DNA from: Dioszegia crocea
Taxonomy: Eukaryota; Basidiomycota; Tremellomycetes; Tremellales; Bulleribasidiaceae
Direction of reading: 5' to 3'
Length of the DNA: 64,000 nucleotides
Assembly (NCBI GenBank): GCA_001600615.1
Contig: BCKK01000008.1
Location: 310,001 to 374,000, forward strand
In this document: positions 1-11,276 of the stretch, piece by piece
Numbering within the stretch: the first letter of the stretch is position 1
Layout of the letters: every line of letters begins with the position of its first letter
The notes under the pieces: model-generated
What the model was told of the DNA's origin: nothing
Seen by the model: only the letters and a program-made list of their open reading frames with translations
The model's database searches: none
Made by a program: the position numbers and the translations under genes

Positions 1-1679
1 AAGGCACGCCAAGCTCCAGGGCTTCCTTCCTGAACATCTCCAACCGTTCCATAGCATACGCCTACATCAGCCCTGTCGTTGTCGAACTCACCAAGTAATC
101 GAAATCTGGAGCCCATTCCTTGTCCTCTACCATCTTCCCAACATGCTCCTCAGCTTGAATAATCCCCCACAAAGCCCAAAATACCGAACACGCAGGACTC
201 CAGATCCTCACCTCCCTCTCTAGCCTTTCCACCTTGTCCGCGTCGACATCTTTTCTCTTGCTCAAGATTTCCTCTTTCCCGTTGAGCTTGATTGACAGAT
301 ATGCCCTGTAGAAATTCTCTCGTTGGTCTGGGGTCGGGTAGGGATGGTGCGGTTGGAGAGAATGCGACAGGGTGGGGTGGTGGTAGTTTGCCCGCCACTC
401 ATGGAAGTGATTTGCGAGGTCATACCCACGCGGGTTTGGTGCAGCGTACTCAAAGTCGATCACAATGTACTGTTGTCAGCGGGCTTGAAATCTACTTACC
501 CTATGGTGATCAGGCATCCCAGGGGGTAGTTGCGCATCAAGTTTCAGCAAATTGCCATACTGCGTGTCGTTATCTACATCAGCTCGGTCAATCCTGGACT
601 CACGAGAAAACACCAATCCCTTGCTGGCGTGTGCGTCCACCCACTCCTTGTACACCTTGATCTCGTCGGCGAGCCTATGCAGGCCAAAGGTCTCAATCCA
701 AACCTCCCATCGTCCACCGTAAGAGCCAAGAGTGTTCAGAACCTCTGCGGCGATGGGCGTCCATTCCGCCAAAGATTTCCACACGACAGGTTCGCCCTCA
801 TTCCCCTTCTCATACCCTAGCGCCTTAAGATCTACCTGGTGTAGCTCTCGCATTCTCCGAGCTATACCTCTAGACACTAGAGGATCCCTCAGTTCGTCCG
901 CGGTCAACGCTTGGGAAGGGAAGAATTGCTCCACTCGACCGTTTTCGAAGGTGCCAAAGACTTTTGGCCCAAGTCCGTATTGCGTGGAAAGGACGTGAAG
1001 GATTCGTAGCTCCTCTGTGCGCGATATCAAAGCATCAGAGCTGGGCCCGTAGATCCGCAGGAGTAGGGTCGGGGGAAAGTGCTCGGGTAAGAGCGGAAGG
1101 TCGGGGTCACTGGGTGGCATAGTCGGCGTGAGCAAAGGAGACATAGTTGGGGAGGTAGGCTTGCGCGATGGATTGAATGACAAAAAGAAGACTGCGTTGG
1201 TGAGAGCTCCTGACACCTTCTGAAGGTGGATATAAGACGGCGTGATGTTTGGGGCATTCCAGAGAGGGACGCGCTACCGTCAGTATTGCTTTGACCAGAC
1301 TCACCAATTTCCTCAAAATGCTCAAAACCTTCTGTTTGAAAACCGGATGTCTCCACTCTCCAGCATCCAGGCTCAACTCGACGTGGCGCACGCCAATCAC
1401 CCCGCTGCCCTCTCCGTTCAAGCTCAGACTGCTTCCCCGGCGGCTGATGGAATAGCTGTCCTGGCGGCTTGGCACAGGAGATGTCCCTGGAGGTAAATCC
1501 TCCTCGGTCGGACTATCGAGATGAAAGTCGGACAGCTTCGAAAAGCTACTAGTACTGAAGCGGCGAATAGGAGGGGGGTAGGCCGACATGATGGGGGAGG
1601 CGGTCGTGTGCGCTGAGCCGGGTGGTGTGGGCAGCACGTGCGGAGAAGGTCTAGGTGGGAAGTCTTTGGGTGCAGCCAT
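1..1679 (-). CDS. CKI1: Choline/ethanolamine kinase (3' end outside window)
   Basis: This enzyme phosphorylates choline or ethanolamine with ATP, the first step of the Kennedy pathway to phosphatidylcholine and phosphatidylethanolamine, in the cytosol. After splicing, the catalytic motif reads VFSHNDTQYGNLLKLD and the metal-binding motif IVIDFEYAAPNPRGYDLANH, both typical of the family. An N-terminal Ser/Pro-rich extension of about 95 residues precedes the kinase fold. I see four introns: 1274-1304 (31 nt), 574-603 (30), 470-499 (30) and 62-91 (30). After the last one the frame continues as AYAMERLEMFRKEALELGV and runs off the window, so the C-terminus is missing. The 574-603 intron splits the catalytic His codon and carries no stop. 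Start chosen at the first ATG of the open frame (MAAPKD); a later ATG (MSAYPP) is possible. The gene symbol follows yeast usage. Confidence 0.93.
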
Positions 1680-2570
1680 TGCGACGTGAAGTTAGTCGGT
1701 AGGTGACTGATTGTTGAGATAGCGTATGAACGATAAAGCTATGATGTTGATGGGGATATGAGCTTATCTGAGCCCTCCATCTGTATTATTGCTTCTTCTG
1801 GAAATCGATTGTGTCTTGTTTCAGCGTCCAGCTTCTGAAACATTCCTCGTTCCCTCTAGTGGCAGTTTTTTACTAAGATTTCACAACATTGGCACCTCAG
1901 CCGCGCTCGTCGTCATGTGTTCAGAACTTCTCAGAAGCACTCGAGCTTGCAGAATCAAGACTATGCATTCTCTGGGGATGGATCCAAGCGGTACATCTCA
2001 TTGTCCCTCGTTTTGATTGATGTGTTGACATTTGATCGTAATTGGCAGTTAGTACGTCGACTGCGAGCGTCGGAACTGAGCATCTACATACGGCTACCAA
2101 GCTCTCTGGAAGATCAGCTTTCTTTTCGAGTCTCAGACCGTGGTAGTTCATGTCAGCTTCCCACCCTGTATAGCGACCCCAACAATTTTTCATGGGTGTG
2201 TGTCCACCAGACTCCAGAGATATAAGTGGCGAAAACACTACACTCCGCTGAAAGGGCGATACTGAGGTCAGGAAGATTGGGAATATTGGGCGATGAGGCC
2301 GCCGGTGCGAGGGAAGCCTGGGACAACGAGGGCAAAATAAAGTCCGATAATCACATGGCATTGTCACGGGTCAAAGGGCCGCGTCTGGATCATGGTCTAT
2401 AGCCCGCAACCAAAGAAGATCTGATTGGCCGTGAGGACATTCTTTGCTCAAACGACCCTATAGACTCGCCCACAATACATTGAATGGAGCATCAGGCCGC
2501 ATAGAATGATACACGCCGCACTGACATCACTACATTGCAATTAAGCTAGCTAGGCTACGCCCGACAACCA
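1680..2570. other. Intergenic region, promoter side of choline kinase
   Basis: This is the 891-bp gap between two minus-strand genes. It should hold the 3' UTR of the LisH/WD40 gene and the promoter of choline kinase. A minus-strand open frame of 148 codons (1921-2367) shows no recognisable domain and no convincing splice pattern, so I do not call it a gene. Confidence 0.6.
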
Positions 2571-4086
2571 TCAACGGGAAATCCGCACGACCTTGTCGTA
2601 CCCCACACTGACCACCTCCCACCCATCCTCACTTTCCACAATAGCGCAATCTCTGACGATCCCACTGGTAGTCGCATTGCCGCCTTCCGCCATTCCGTGA
2701 ACTTTCAGACTGGAGCGTATCTCGCCGGACATTGAGAGCAAATGCAATAGCCCGTTTGGCGAAGTTGTTCTTTGGGTCAACGGTGTCGTGGGCTCACTCA
2801 CATAAGGCCATCCCCATTAGGTAGCCAGACCATACGAGGCAGGACGTAATCGTCCGTTTCTGACCCAGTCCAGATGCAGCCCAAGCGCTCAGTCTATGTC
2901 AGCTGTGCTAAGTGACAACTCACATCGTCAGGCTCTACGCCATACAGCAGGATGCGCTCCCCGGCGCTGCCAGCATGATCGCCGGTCTGACAAGCAATGA
3001 TCTTCCCACTGGGATGAAGAGTCATATTGAGAACGGAAAAGCTGATGTGGGTGTCGAGAGGGTGAGGATTGAACGATTTCGTACACATGGCGGCTGTGGA
3101 GTCGCCCAAACTGACATAGGTCATATTGTGGCTGGATCTTGTAGTGTATATGAGCCACAGTGAGGCGGGGTGGAACAGCAGCGCCTCGGGATTGTGCTCA
3201 ACCTTGATCCGCCGCCACTCCTCGTAGCGCAAATCGGGCTCGCACGCTAGGAAGGGATCGTCCGTCTCGTCCAAAGTCTCTTCTGGTTGATCGTCGTCCT
3301 TCAGGCGGTATATGACGACGTTCTTGTCGTAGGAAGCGGTAGCCATCCACTTGCCACAAGGACTGAACGCGACGCGAACGACAAACTTAGTCGAGCGAAA
3401 GGTTTGCACCGCCTCCTGTGTGATGAGGTCGGTGAGAACGGTTCTGCAATCAGCGGGGTTGTTACTGCACTCACGTTCCGTCCATAGAACCCGTCAACAG
3501 ATAGCGCGGGCGCGTTGGATGATGTGCCATACTTAAAACTGCAGCTTTGTGTTGTTGAAGAATGGTAGTGACCTGATCAGCCGCGAACTGGTCAGACGCA
3601 CCTCTCCACTTCCGTACTCGATCACAGAGACTGTCTTGTCGACAGAGGACACTAGCACACTCTTACTGGACTTGCATACATAACTGCATCAGCTAGACCA
3701 CAGCAATACTTACGAAGCGCTACTTGTATCGAAGGTCCTGACCGGTATATCGGCAGCCAAGGTGGCGAGCAGATTGGCTGCGCTGACGCCCTCGAGGTTG
3801 CGTACAACGCCTCGCAGCTTGGCCTCCGGATCCAGCTGAAGCTCCGCCACATCTCTCCCGGTCCAATTGCGCCAGCTGCCATCTGCAGCCTTGTCGTCCA
3901 CCTTCAATGTCGGCACCGACTGAGCTAGCCTGCTCGAAGCGTAATCTTGCGCCAATGTACGCAGGTCGGGATTCGGTGGATTGCTCAGATCCGGTGACGG
4001 CGTCCCAGTGGCGTGCAGAAACGACTGTAGAGCGGAGGGGTAAGAGGTTGCGATGTAGTGCGCTATAAGGGTTTGTAAATCTGACA
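2571..4086 (-). CDS. LisH and WD40-repeat protein
   Basis: The N-terminus (MSDLQTLIAHYIATSYPSAL, then QSFLHATG) looks like a LisH dimerisation motif. The rest shows WD40-type strands such as VLVSSVDKTVSVIEY, YLLTGSMDGTTVLTD, WMATASYDKNVVIYRL and a closing VVSVGYDKVVRISR. Such proteins are scaffolds; I cannot assign this one to a named family. Five introns join cleanly, of about 29-32 nt, for example GTGCGT...GGCTGATCAG and GTGAGT...CTGATTGCAG. The start ATG at 4086-4084 is favoured because the LisH motif begins there; an upstream in-frame start codon would reach into the neighbouring gene's promoter. The gene is divergent from polymerase lambda with only 57 bp between the two start codons. 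Length is about 410 residues after splicing. Domain class is fairly sure, function unknown. Confidence 0.8.
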
Positions 4087-4143
4087 TTGGAATGTATAGA
4101 GTGGAGGTGGTCCAGTCAACTTCCATCGTTTATACATCTCACC
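4087..4143. promoter_or_regulatory. 57-bp bidirectional start-to-start region
   Basis: Only 57 bases separate the ATG of the LisH/WD40 gene on the minus strand from the first ATG of the polymerase lambda frame on the plus strand. Each promoter must overlap the other gene's 5' UTR or coding sequence. The next in-frame polymerase ATGs (4180, 4189) would enlarge the gap only slightly. Confidence 0.5.
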
Positions 4144-6662
4144 ATGATCACATTCCGCAATCCCCCTTTCTGGTCCGCCATGGACGCCATGGACGAGTAC
4201 GACGATGACAGCGAGGACGACGAACTGGCCGCAGAGATCGCTGCGGAAATTCAGCTGAAGCTATCGCGAGGGGTAAATCCACCCCATCAGCTCTCTTTCC
4301 AACCAGATCTCCCCGTTTCCCAAACCACCAGATGTACAAGTCCAACCTCGTATCTCGACGGTCCGACTGTCAGCACTCCCGGGAATGCTCCTACCCTCCA
4401 ACCTCCCCCACCCAGCGATCGACCCATAGCGGGACCATCCCGCTCAACCTATACCCCGAACATCGCATCCCCCATTGATTCTCCCTCTCGCCGAACATCC
4501 TCGTACGAGGGCTCCGCAAAGCGTGATGATCCGGCCACTCCTGTAGCTCTCGGCCTCAAGCTTGTCAAGAATAAGCAATTCAAAACAATGTCCACATTGT
4601 TCCAGAATTTCGAGAATGGTCTGGCGAAAGACAAGCTCGTCGGCAAAGGCAAGGCCAAAGTGGTGGGCAAGGTATTGTCAAGTGGGAAAGTTCTCGATGG
4701 TTGCCGGATCTGCCTGCCTGTAGACGGGACTGCACCAAAGCTTCATCAAGAGAGATGGAAATTTGTGAGTCCAGCGACAGAGACAAGCTTACGACAGATG
4801 CAGCTGTTGGGTGCAAAGGTCGTGATCCAACCCGACACTGCCATCACTCATGTCATCTACGACGGCGGCCCAGCATCACTATTGGCTAGATATCTCGGTC
4901 TCAGTGCTCTCAGCGAGCTGCCAGAGGGCACAATCTGCGTCAAATGGGCTTGGGTCGTACAGTGCCGAACAAACGTACGTTGAAGATTGTCTCATCTGAT
5001 TTAGTCTTCGCAGTTAGGTCCTGGTGACTACCTCTCCTTCAAATCTAGCTTCAGTCGCCCTCAAAGTAAGCTGAGGGTGACCACCGTCAGAAAGTAAGTC
5101 TTGATGATGATATCGCTGATACAGGCGCGAGCACACTGCGTCTGACTCTGAAACCGAGTCTTCCAACCGCCAGCGACCTCCTCCCCTCCCCCGACAAAAG
5201 TCCTCGCCCGCGAAGCTTGGCCCGTCTAAGGACAATCGCACTGTGCATGAAGTTGCGCGAGGTCCCGGGTGGGTCGACTCGGAAGAACGCGACGCTCTTG
5301 ATGATATGATCTCTGGAGTACAGAACGGACTCGAGAGTGAGAGCGAAGAGGACGACGGAAATCCAAACGCCTTTGGGGACCGCTTCAAATGCGGTCAGGC
5401 TCACGACGGCACTGCGGAAGGAGGTCCCAATGCCTCACTCGCCGCGGAGCTGAATCGAATGCACGATATGTATTCTGGATCCAAGTTGAAGAACGATTTC
5501 CAATTAAAAAGCTATCGAACAGGTGAGTCGATAGCAAGAATAGGCTGACGCTAGCCGCTTCAATCATTGCTCGTACGTGATTTCGCAACCCTGCTGATGC
5601 AGGTACTAAATGGCCTATCACATCTGGAGCAGATGCAGTTAAGATCAGGGGTATCGGGGAGAATCTTCGCGAAAGAGTGAGTTGAACCGGAACTGGGCTA
5701 ATGTAGATTGACGAATTTTTGGAAGATCGCCCGGGCCGTTTGTTCTACGATATGGATGAGAAGATGCAAGCTACCCAGGCATTTGCCAAAATGCACGGTG
5801 TCGGTAAGTTGTAACCAGATCCGACTGATGTAGGCAAAAATCAGGCCGCCGAGCTATACCAGAAAGGCGCCAGGACTATTGCAGACCTTGCCGATCCAAG
5901 CAATCCCTACCATTTGAATGAGATTCAAAAAATCGGTCTGTCTCTTTACGACGATCTGAACATTCGGATACCTCGGGCCGAATGCAAAGACATATACGAC
6001 CTAGTGCAAGAGGCGGCTGTCGACATCGACCCCAAGGTCTGGTTAGAGATCATGGGGTCCTACCGTAGGGGTCAAGAGACTTCGGGCGATGTCGATTTCC
6101 TAATCACTCGAGACCCCACGGATGGTCGTACGCATTCGGCTGTTCTGCGTCAACTCGTTCAGTCATTGAAGGCGAAAGGCTTCATCACGCACGAGGTGAG
6201 TGTTGGGGCTGCCAAGCTGATGACAGTTGTGTGCTCCCCACGATTGGCACGAGCTCGAAGCGAAGTGGCAGGGCGTCTGTCGGTTGAAGGATGGCATCCA
6301 TCGCCGAATAGGTAAGGCAGAATCAAACACAGCTGATCAGATATTCTATGCATTCCGTTCGAAAGCTGGGGCGCCGCCCTAATCTACTTTACCGGAAATG
6401 ATATTGTGAGTTACAGTTTGGCTTTGCTGATCCAGTTCAATCGCTCCTTGCGACTCTACGCTCGGAAACTCGGCTTCTCGCTAAATCAACGGGGGTTAAG
6501 TACAGGTGTCATCCGGGGAAAGGACGGGCTGAAGCAGACGGAAGGTGAGTTCTGGCTTCAGCTTCGCTGACTTCAGGGGTCATAGTGGCGAGTAGGACGG
6601 AGGAGGATATATTCAACAAGCTTGGCCTGCGATGGAGGCCGCCATCTCTGCGACGACCATAG
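4144..6662 (+). CDS. POL4: DNA polymerase lambda / Pol4 (family X), BRCT domain
   Basis: A family X DNA polymerase for gap filling in base excision repair and non-homologous end joining, in the nucleus. In order: an acidic N-terminus; a BRCT domain (GCRICLPVDG to CVKWAWVVQCRTN); a Ser/Pro linker; the 8-kDa helix-hairpin-helix region (AAELNRMHDMYSGSKLKNDF, IRGIGENLRERIDEFL); the fingers hairpin (MHGVGKNQAAELYQKGARTI); and the palm with GSYRRGQETSGDVDFLIT, whose two Asp bind metal. The third catalytic Asp is restored by splicing in RRIDILCIPFESWGAALIYF. The end is LGLRWRPPSLRRP. About eleven introns of roughly 30-33 nt join in frame, for example CTGATGTAG and CTAATGTAG acceptors. The start could be the ATG at 4144 or the Met codons at 4180/4189 (MDAMDEYDDD). 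Family confidence is high; pol lambda is preferred over beta because of the BRCT domain. Confidence 0.93.
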
Positions 6663-6709
6663 AATCATATTAGCTGCTCTTGCATCCATACCTGACGTGA
6701 CCTTTCGCC

Positions 6710-6770
6710 TAAGCTCGTGCCAATCCGTCCAAACCTCGCCGGCGGACTTGGACGGATTGGCACGAGCTTA
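6710..6770. repeat. 61-bp fold-back element with 9-bp flanking direct repeats
   Basis: Bases 6710-6731 and 6749-6770 are perfect 22-nt inverted repeats (arm ends TAAGCTCGTGCC / GGCACGAGCTTA). They enclose a 17-nt loop that contains the palindrome CGCCGGCG. The element is bounded by an exact direct repeat CCTTTCGCC at 6701-6709 and 6771-6779, the pattern of a target-site duplication. It lies 47 bp past the polymerase lambda stop and about 108 bp before the next start codon. It could be a miniature inverted-repeat transposon or the product of a template switch; as RNA it would form a very stable hairpin. Confidence 0.85.
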
Positions 6771-6878
6771 CCTTTCGCCACCCGGTGGCCGAAATCACGC
6801 ACGAAAGCGAAACGCGCGTAGACTTTGCACGACGCGTCTGAAACGTCCATCTTCAATTCATACATCATCTATGCCAAC

Positions 6879-7998
6879 ATGCGCGACCAGGCCCCCCAGC
6901 ATATATCACTCCCGTCCAGAGTGATGTCGCTGTCTGCGTGAGCTCACCGCAAATCAGAGCTAACCCTAGGTCCCTGGACGGTCTCACTACGCCCTCCCCG
7001 CAGACACCGATGCCATACGAGGGGGTGAATAGCCCGAGCGCCAGTAAACGGGAGAGAGAAGAGGAAGAGGTACAGGAGACAACCTGGTCGGATGAAGACT
7101 TGGAAGTGGTACAAGCTGTGAGTTGGCGTATGTCCGAGCTGATGATAGACGCTTCGCCACCCTTTTCGACCCCTCTCTACCCCCTTCCCCCCTGGAGAAT
7201 TGCCACCTCCTGCCATACTGGACGAGTTGACAAATCAAATACTCGCCTACGCGCTGCGCGGATCTCCAAACGCGAAATCTGATGGCTGGACACACGGTTG
7301 GGATGCGACGAGGAAGCAAGTCTACGCTGCAGCTTTGGAGGCAAGCCGGACGGCACACGGCATCGAGAAATTGTCGAGGGCCGAGCGTGCGAGTCGGCCA
7401 GGTCTACGCAGAGTAGACAGTATGGACTTCCTGGACCAGGCAGATGAGAGCGTTGGTTCTGCAATAAGGTGAGCAGCTGATATCCAGCGCTGACTATAGA
7501 TCATCTACATCCCTCCAGAACAGTGCCAAACCCCAACCTGCTCCTTCCACCTCGATTGCACCCCGCAAACGCATGACCCAACGTGCTACTTTGACCAAAG
7601 CCGCACGCCCTACATCCCTTTTACAACGCGGTCGCAGCTACACGGCCAATGAGCTCCAGGCTGAGGCTTCTGTCCCTCTCGACGCCGCCCCCTTACCCAC
7701 CCCCATCGACATTGCGCGTCCTGCACGCATCACACGCTCCCAATCCTCCATCATCGCGTCTAAACCTCCACCCCACGCTGCTCGCGATCAATTTCTCAAC
7801 TCCAAGCCGACGCTCGAACCCTCCTTCACTCTCGATGTACGGTCTTCCCCGCCGAGCTGGAGCGATTCCGAGGACGAAGAGGTCAAGCCAAAGCGGAGGG
7901 CGGTGCGGAAGCTCCCCACAAAGAGACGGGACGTGGATACTTCGGGGTCTGATGGGTCCCTGCAAAGCCCATTCGAGGAGAAGGTCAGCTTTCTGTAG
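6879..7998 (+). CDS. Hypothetical Ser/Pro- and Lys/Arg-rich protein
   Basis: I do not recognise this protein. The model begins at ATG 6879 (MRDQAPQHISLPSRVMSLSA) and joins four exons through introns of 31-32 nt with acceptors CTAACCCTAG, CTGATGATAG and CTGACTATAG. The product of about 340 residues has an acidic/basic stretch (KREREEEEVQETTWSDEDLE), a conserved-looking central part (VDSMDFLDQADESVGSAIRS) and a low-complexity basic C-terminal half ending WSDSEDEEVKPKRRAVRKLP, then SPFEEKVSFL. No membrane segment or catalytic motif is visible. A nuclear role would fit the composition but is a guess. The last exon could instead splice onwards: the frame GTG GAT CTC GAT at 8071-8127 is open into the next gene, so a longer or fused transcript is possible. 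Confidence 0.55.
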
Positions 7999-8127
7999 CA
8001 ACAATTTTTTGTGTAGCAATATCTGGATGCAATCTGGAGTGACGTAAATGCAAGATCCATCCGGAACAGGTGGATCTCGATGAAAACATCTCTCAGCTGG
8101 CATTTGAGCTGCTCCGCGGCTTGGCCA

Positions 8128-9237
8128 TGGAGTCGTCCAATCCATACCCGGTCGAACCGCCTGGATTCTTCATCGGGAGCCTGTCAGCTGTAAGCGTTCT
8201 CGCGAAAGTGCGCTAATCACAGTGTGTGCTGTATGGTGTACACGTTGCGCAGGTGTACACATATTTTCAAGGTAGTACAACTGCGTATCATCGGATACTA
8301 GTGCTATGGGTAGTGGGACTATCCACCCTGCACATACTGGTCGTGTGGGGGTCTTCATATCGATATTTTGTCGCCGGGCTGAGTGACCTGACTATATGGG
8401 GCGAATTCTGGTGGGGACTCAGTGTCCAGGACGGATTGGTGCGTCGGCTAAGTTTTAAAGCTCACGATAGATACCCCTTATGGCTTGCACAGCTCAGTTC
8501 TACTTTGGAAGAAGGGCATGGATTATGGCGGGACGAAAAGGCTGGATGAGGACCATGGCTATCTTGCCAATCGTTACTCTGGCTTTCGGTGTCGCGTGAG
8601 TCTAATTTCCTATCAAGCTCACCCTAGCCTCGCCATCACTGCAAGAGCTTGGGTCATCAATCCTTGGGTCACCGAGACCGAGATGGCCTCGCGGCCCATC
8701 GGGATACCTTCTCAGGTGGTCGCGATTGCCTGGATGGGCTTCTCTGCTTTGACCGACGGCCTCTTGTCGGCCATCCTTGTATGGCACTTTTTCAAAGCAA
8801 GAGCCTCCGCACGATGGGCCACTCGCAAGCTCGCCAAGCGGCTGATCTCCCTCACCCTTGAGACAGTCTTGCTCACACATATCGTCGGCGCCGCGATGTG
8901 TGTGATCTTCCTCGCCTCTCCTGCTCAGCACAGAACCAAGAACAACATCTTCTGGTTCCTGCTCGAAATCATCACCGAGCTGTACGCCCTGTCCATCCTC
9001 TTCACAATCATTCACCACGAGACTGTGCGGTCGGCCCTGCGGGAGGATCAGACCGAGTCGGAGGAAAATCGAGACGAGTCTGGGGGAGGCGCAGAAATGT
9101 CCTTGCAGATGCGTCAGACCGCACTGGACAGGAGGGTGGAGGGGCGGACACTGGGGTATGGCGATACGCCCGGGGCATGGACTCCGTCGGATGGGACTGG
9201 AGGCATTGGGTATTTTGATTCTCGAGATGACAAGTAA
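8128..9237 (+). CDS. DUF6534-type seven-helix membrane protein
   Basis: The spliced protein starts MESSNPYPVEPPGFFIGSLS, then ACVLYGVHVAQVYTYFQ. This matches the first helix of the basidiomycete DUF6534 family, whose function is not established. Further hydrophobic segments include ILVLWVVGLSTLHILVVWGS, the stretch around MRTMAILPIVTLAFGVALAI, QVVAIAWMGFSALTDGLLSA, and the typical C-terminal block RLISLTLETVLLTHIVGAAM plus FWFLLEIITELYALSILFTI. A soluble acidic tail of about 70 residues follows. Introns of 32-33 nt lie at about 8190, 8439 and 8595 (donors GTAAGC, GTGCGT, GTGAGT); the third joins GC to CCTCGCC as A-L-A-I. It follows the previous gene by 129 bp on the same strand and converges on YPT1. 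Family assignment is good. Confidence 0.8.
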
Positions 9238-9299
9238 GTATAGCTTGAGCCCGCCTCGGTCCCATTAAATATCATTACACACACAGCCGCTCGGCCAAT

Positions 9300-10112
<813 letters not shown>

Positions 10113-10523
10113 GGTGGCGGAAAGTGCTTCTAGGAATGCTGTGAATGGGTCAGCTTGGCGTGATTTTGGCGGTCTGCGCGCTTACTCGTGCAAGTCACAA
10201 AGTGTGTTCGTACAGGATCTAATGCCTGGGATAAGGCGTAAGTAAGTAAGCAGATATAGCTGAGAAGGGTTGTTGTGTATGCAGCTGCAGCGCGGTGGAT
10301 GAATGAGTGCGCGGCTGGGTCAGGGGGCATTGTTATTCCGTCCCGCCATTTACGTTTGATCCCGCGCCTACCAGCATACCACAAACCGCAGATATATCAA
10401 CACGATAGATCTACATGTAGGCATCAATAACCGATCGGACAAGTATCAGAGTCGCGTTCTAACAATGCATGGTCAAATATACAGCCCCGCCTCCAATCCT
10501 ACCCCCCACCATCCAAAAGCATC
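10113..10523. other. Intergenic region upstream of YPT1
   Basis: This 411-bp stretch lies between the QCR10 stop and the YPT1 start, both on the minus strand. It presumably holds the YPT1 promoter and 5' UTR. No open frame here has a recognisable product. Confidence 0.5.
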
Positions 10524-11119
10524 CTAGAAAGGCTTGTCCGACGCCGGGGTGTCGTCTGCGATCAAAATTCGGGTCATGTGTAGTATACAGGTAGCAGAGG
10601 TAGTGAAGGTCAGAAGGAGGATCTATGTCAGCCACGTGATATCTCCGAGGATGTTGTCATTGCTCACCCTTGAAATAGCTCGCAACCTGTCAGCGATGCA
10701 CCAGTGGGGTGAACAGTGGAAAGCAGAGAACGATAGACAGCCAGGATGCAGAATGTGCAGTAGTTGAGAGTGTGAGGTAAATCGGTAGAAGGAAATCATG
10801 TCAGCCCAAACACATAGCACATCCTAACAGTACTCACCGCTGGTATCTTCCTCAACACATCCTTTTGGAAAAGTGGGACGTCACTCAAGAAGAGCGAGAC
10901 GGCGATTCCGATACCGCCTCCCCATAGTAGCAGAGGTCCTCGCCATCGCATCATCCGCCTGTGGGTAAGTATGGTTTTACTTTCGACTAGATATGCAAAG
11001 AGTCGAAGAAGAGCGGGACCCACTCGGGATTGAGACCGCCAAGGCTCTACTTTTGTCAGCTGATTCCGGAACGAGAGTTCTATACGCACCAGCTGAGGTT
11101 TTCTGGTGTAGGCCGGCAT
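10524..11119 (-). CDS. QCR10: Cytochrome bc1 complex subunit 10 (Qcr10-like)
   Basis: A small single-helix subunit of mitochondrial ubiquinol-cytochrome c reductase. It begins MPAYTRKPQL, then SLGGLNPEWVPLF in exon 2. The helix is PLLLWGGGIGIAVSLFLSDV followed by PLFQKDVLRKIPA, and the end after splicing is VASYFKDDTPASDKPF, which fits the fungal Qcr10 C-terminus. Exon structure is unusual for this window: a 151-nt intron (10687-10837), a 19-nt microexon (10668-10686) and a 112-nt intron (10556-10667), while the first intron is about 43 nt. The junction near 10980-11020 is uncertain. A canonical GT donor there leaves a stop codon, whereas a GC-AG intron, or an unspliced reading through this part, keeps the frame open. 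It lies 157 bp from the COG2 stop. Confidence 0.75.
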
Positions 11120-11276
11120 GCTGCAGACTGGATGTGCTAATTGGGTATAGATCAAGTGGATGTATACAAAAACGGCGAATCGGAACGAACGGAAAGAGCA
11201 TCGGAAGTGGCCACGGCACGTGATGTGCGTCGAGGTCCGTGCGCACTCTCTTACGTAAGTCCTACCTAAGTCCTAG

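Noticed and set aside
1921..2367. 148-codon minus-strand open frame in the choline kinase upstream region
   Set aside because: No domain, no splice pattern like the neighbours, and Cys/Pro/Arg-rich composition typical of a chance frame.
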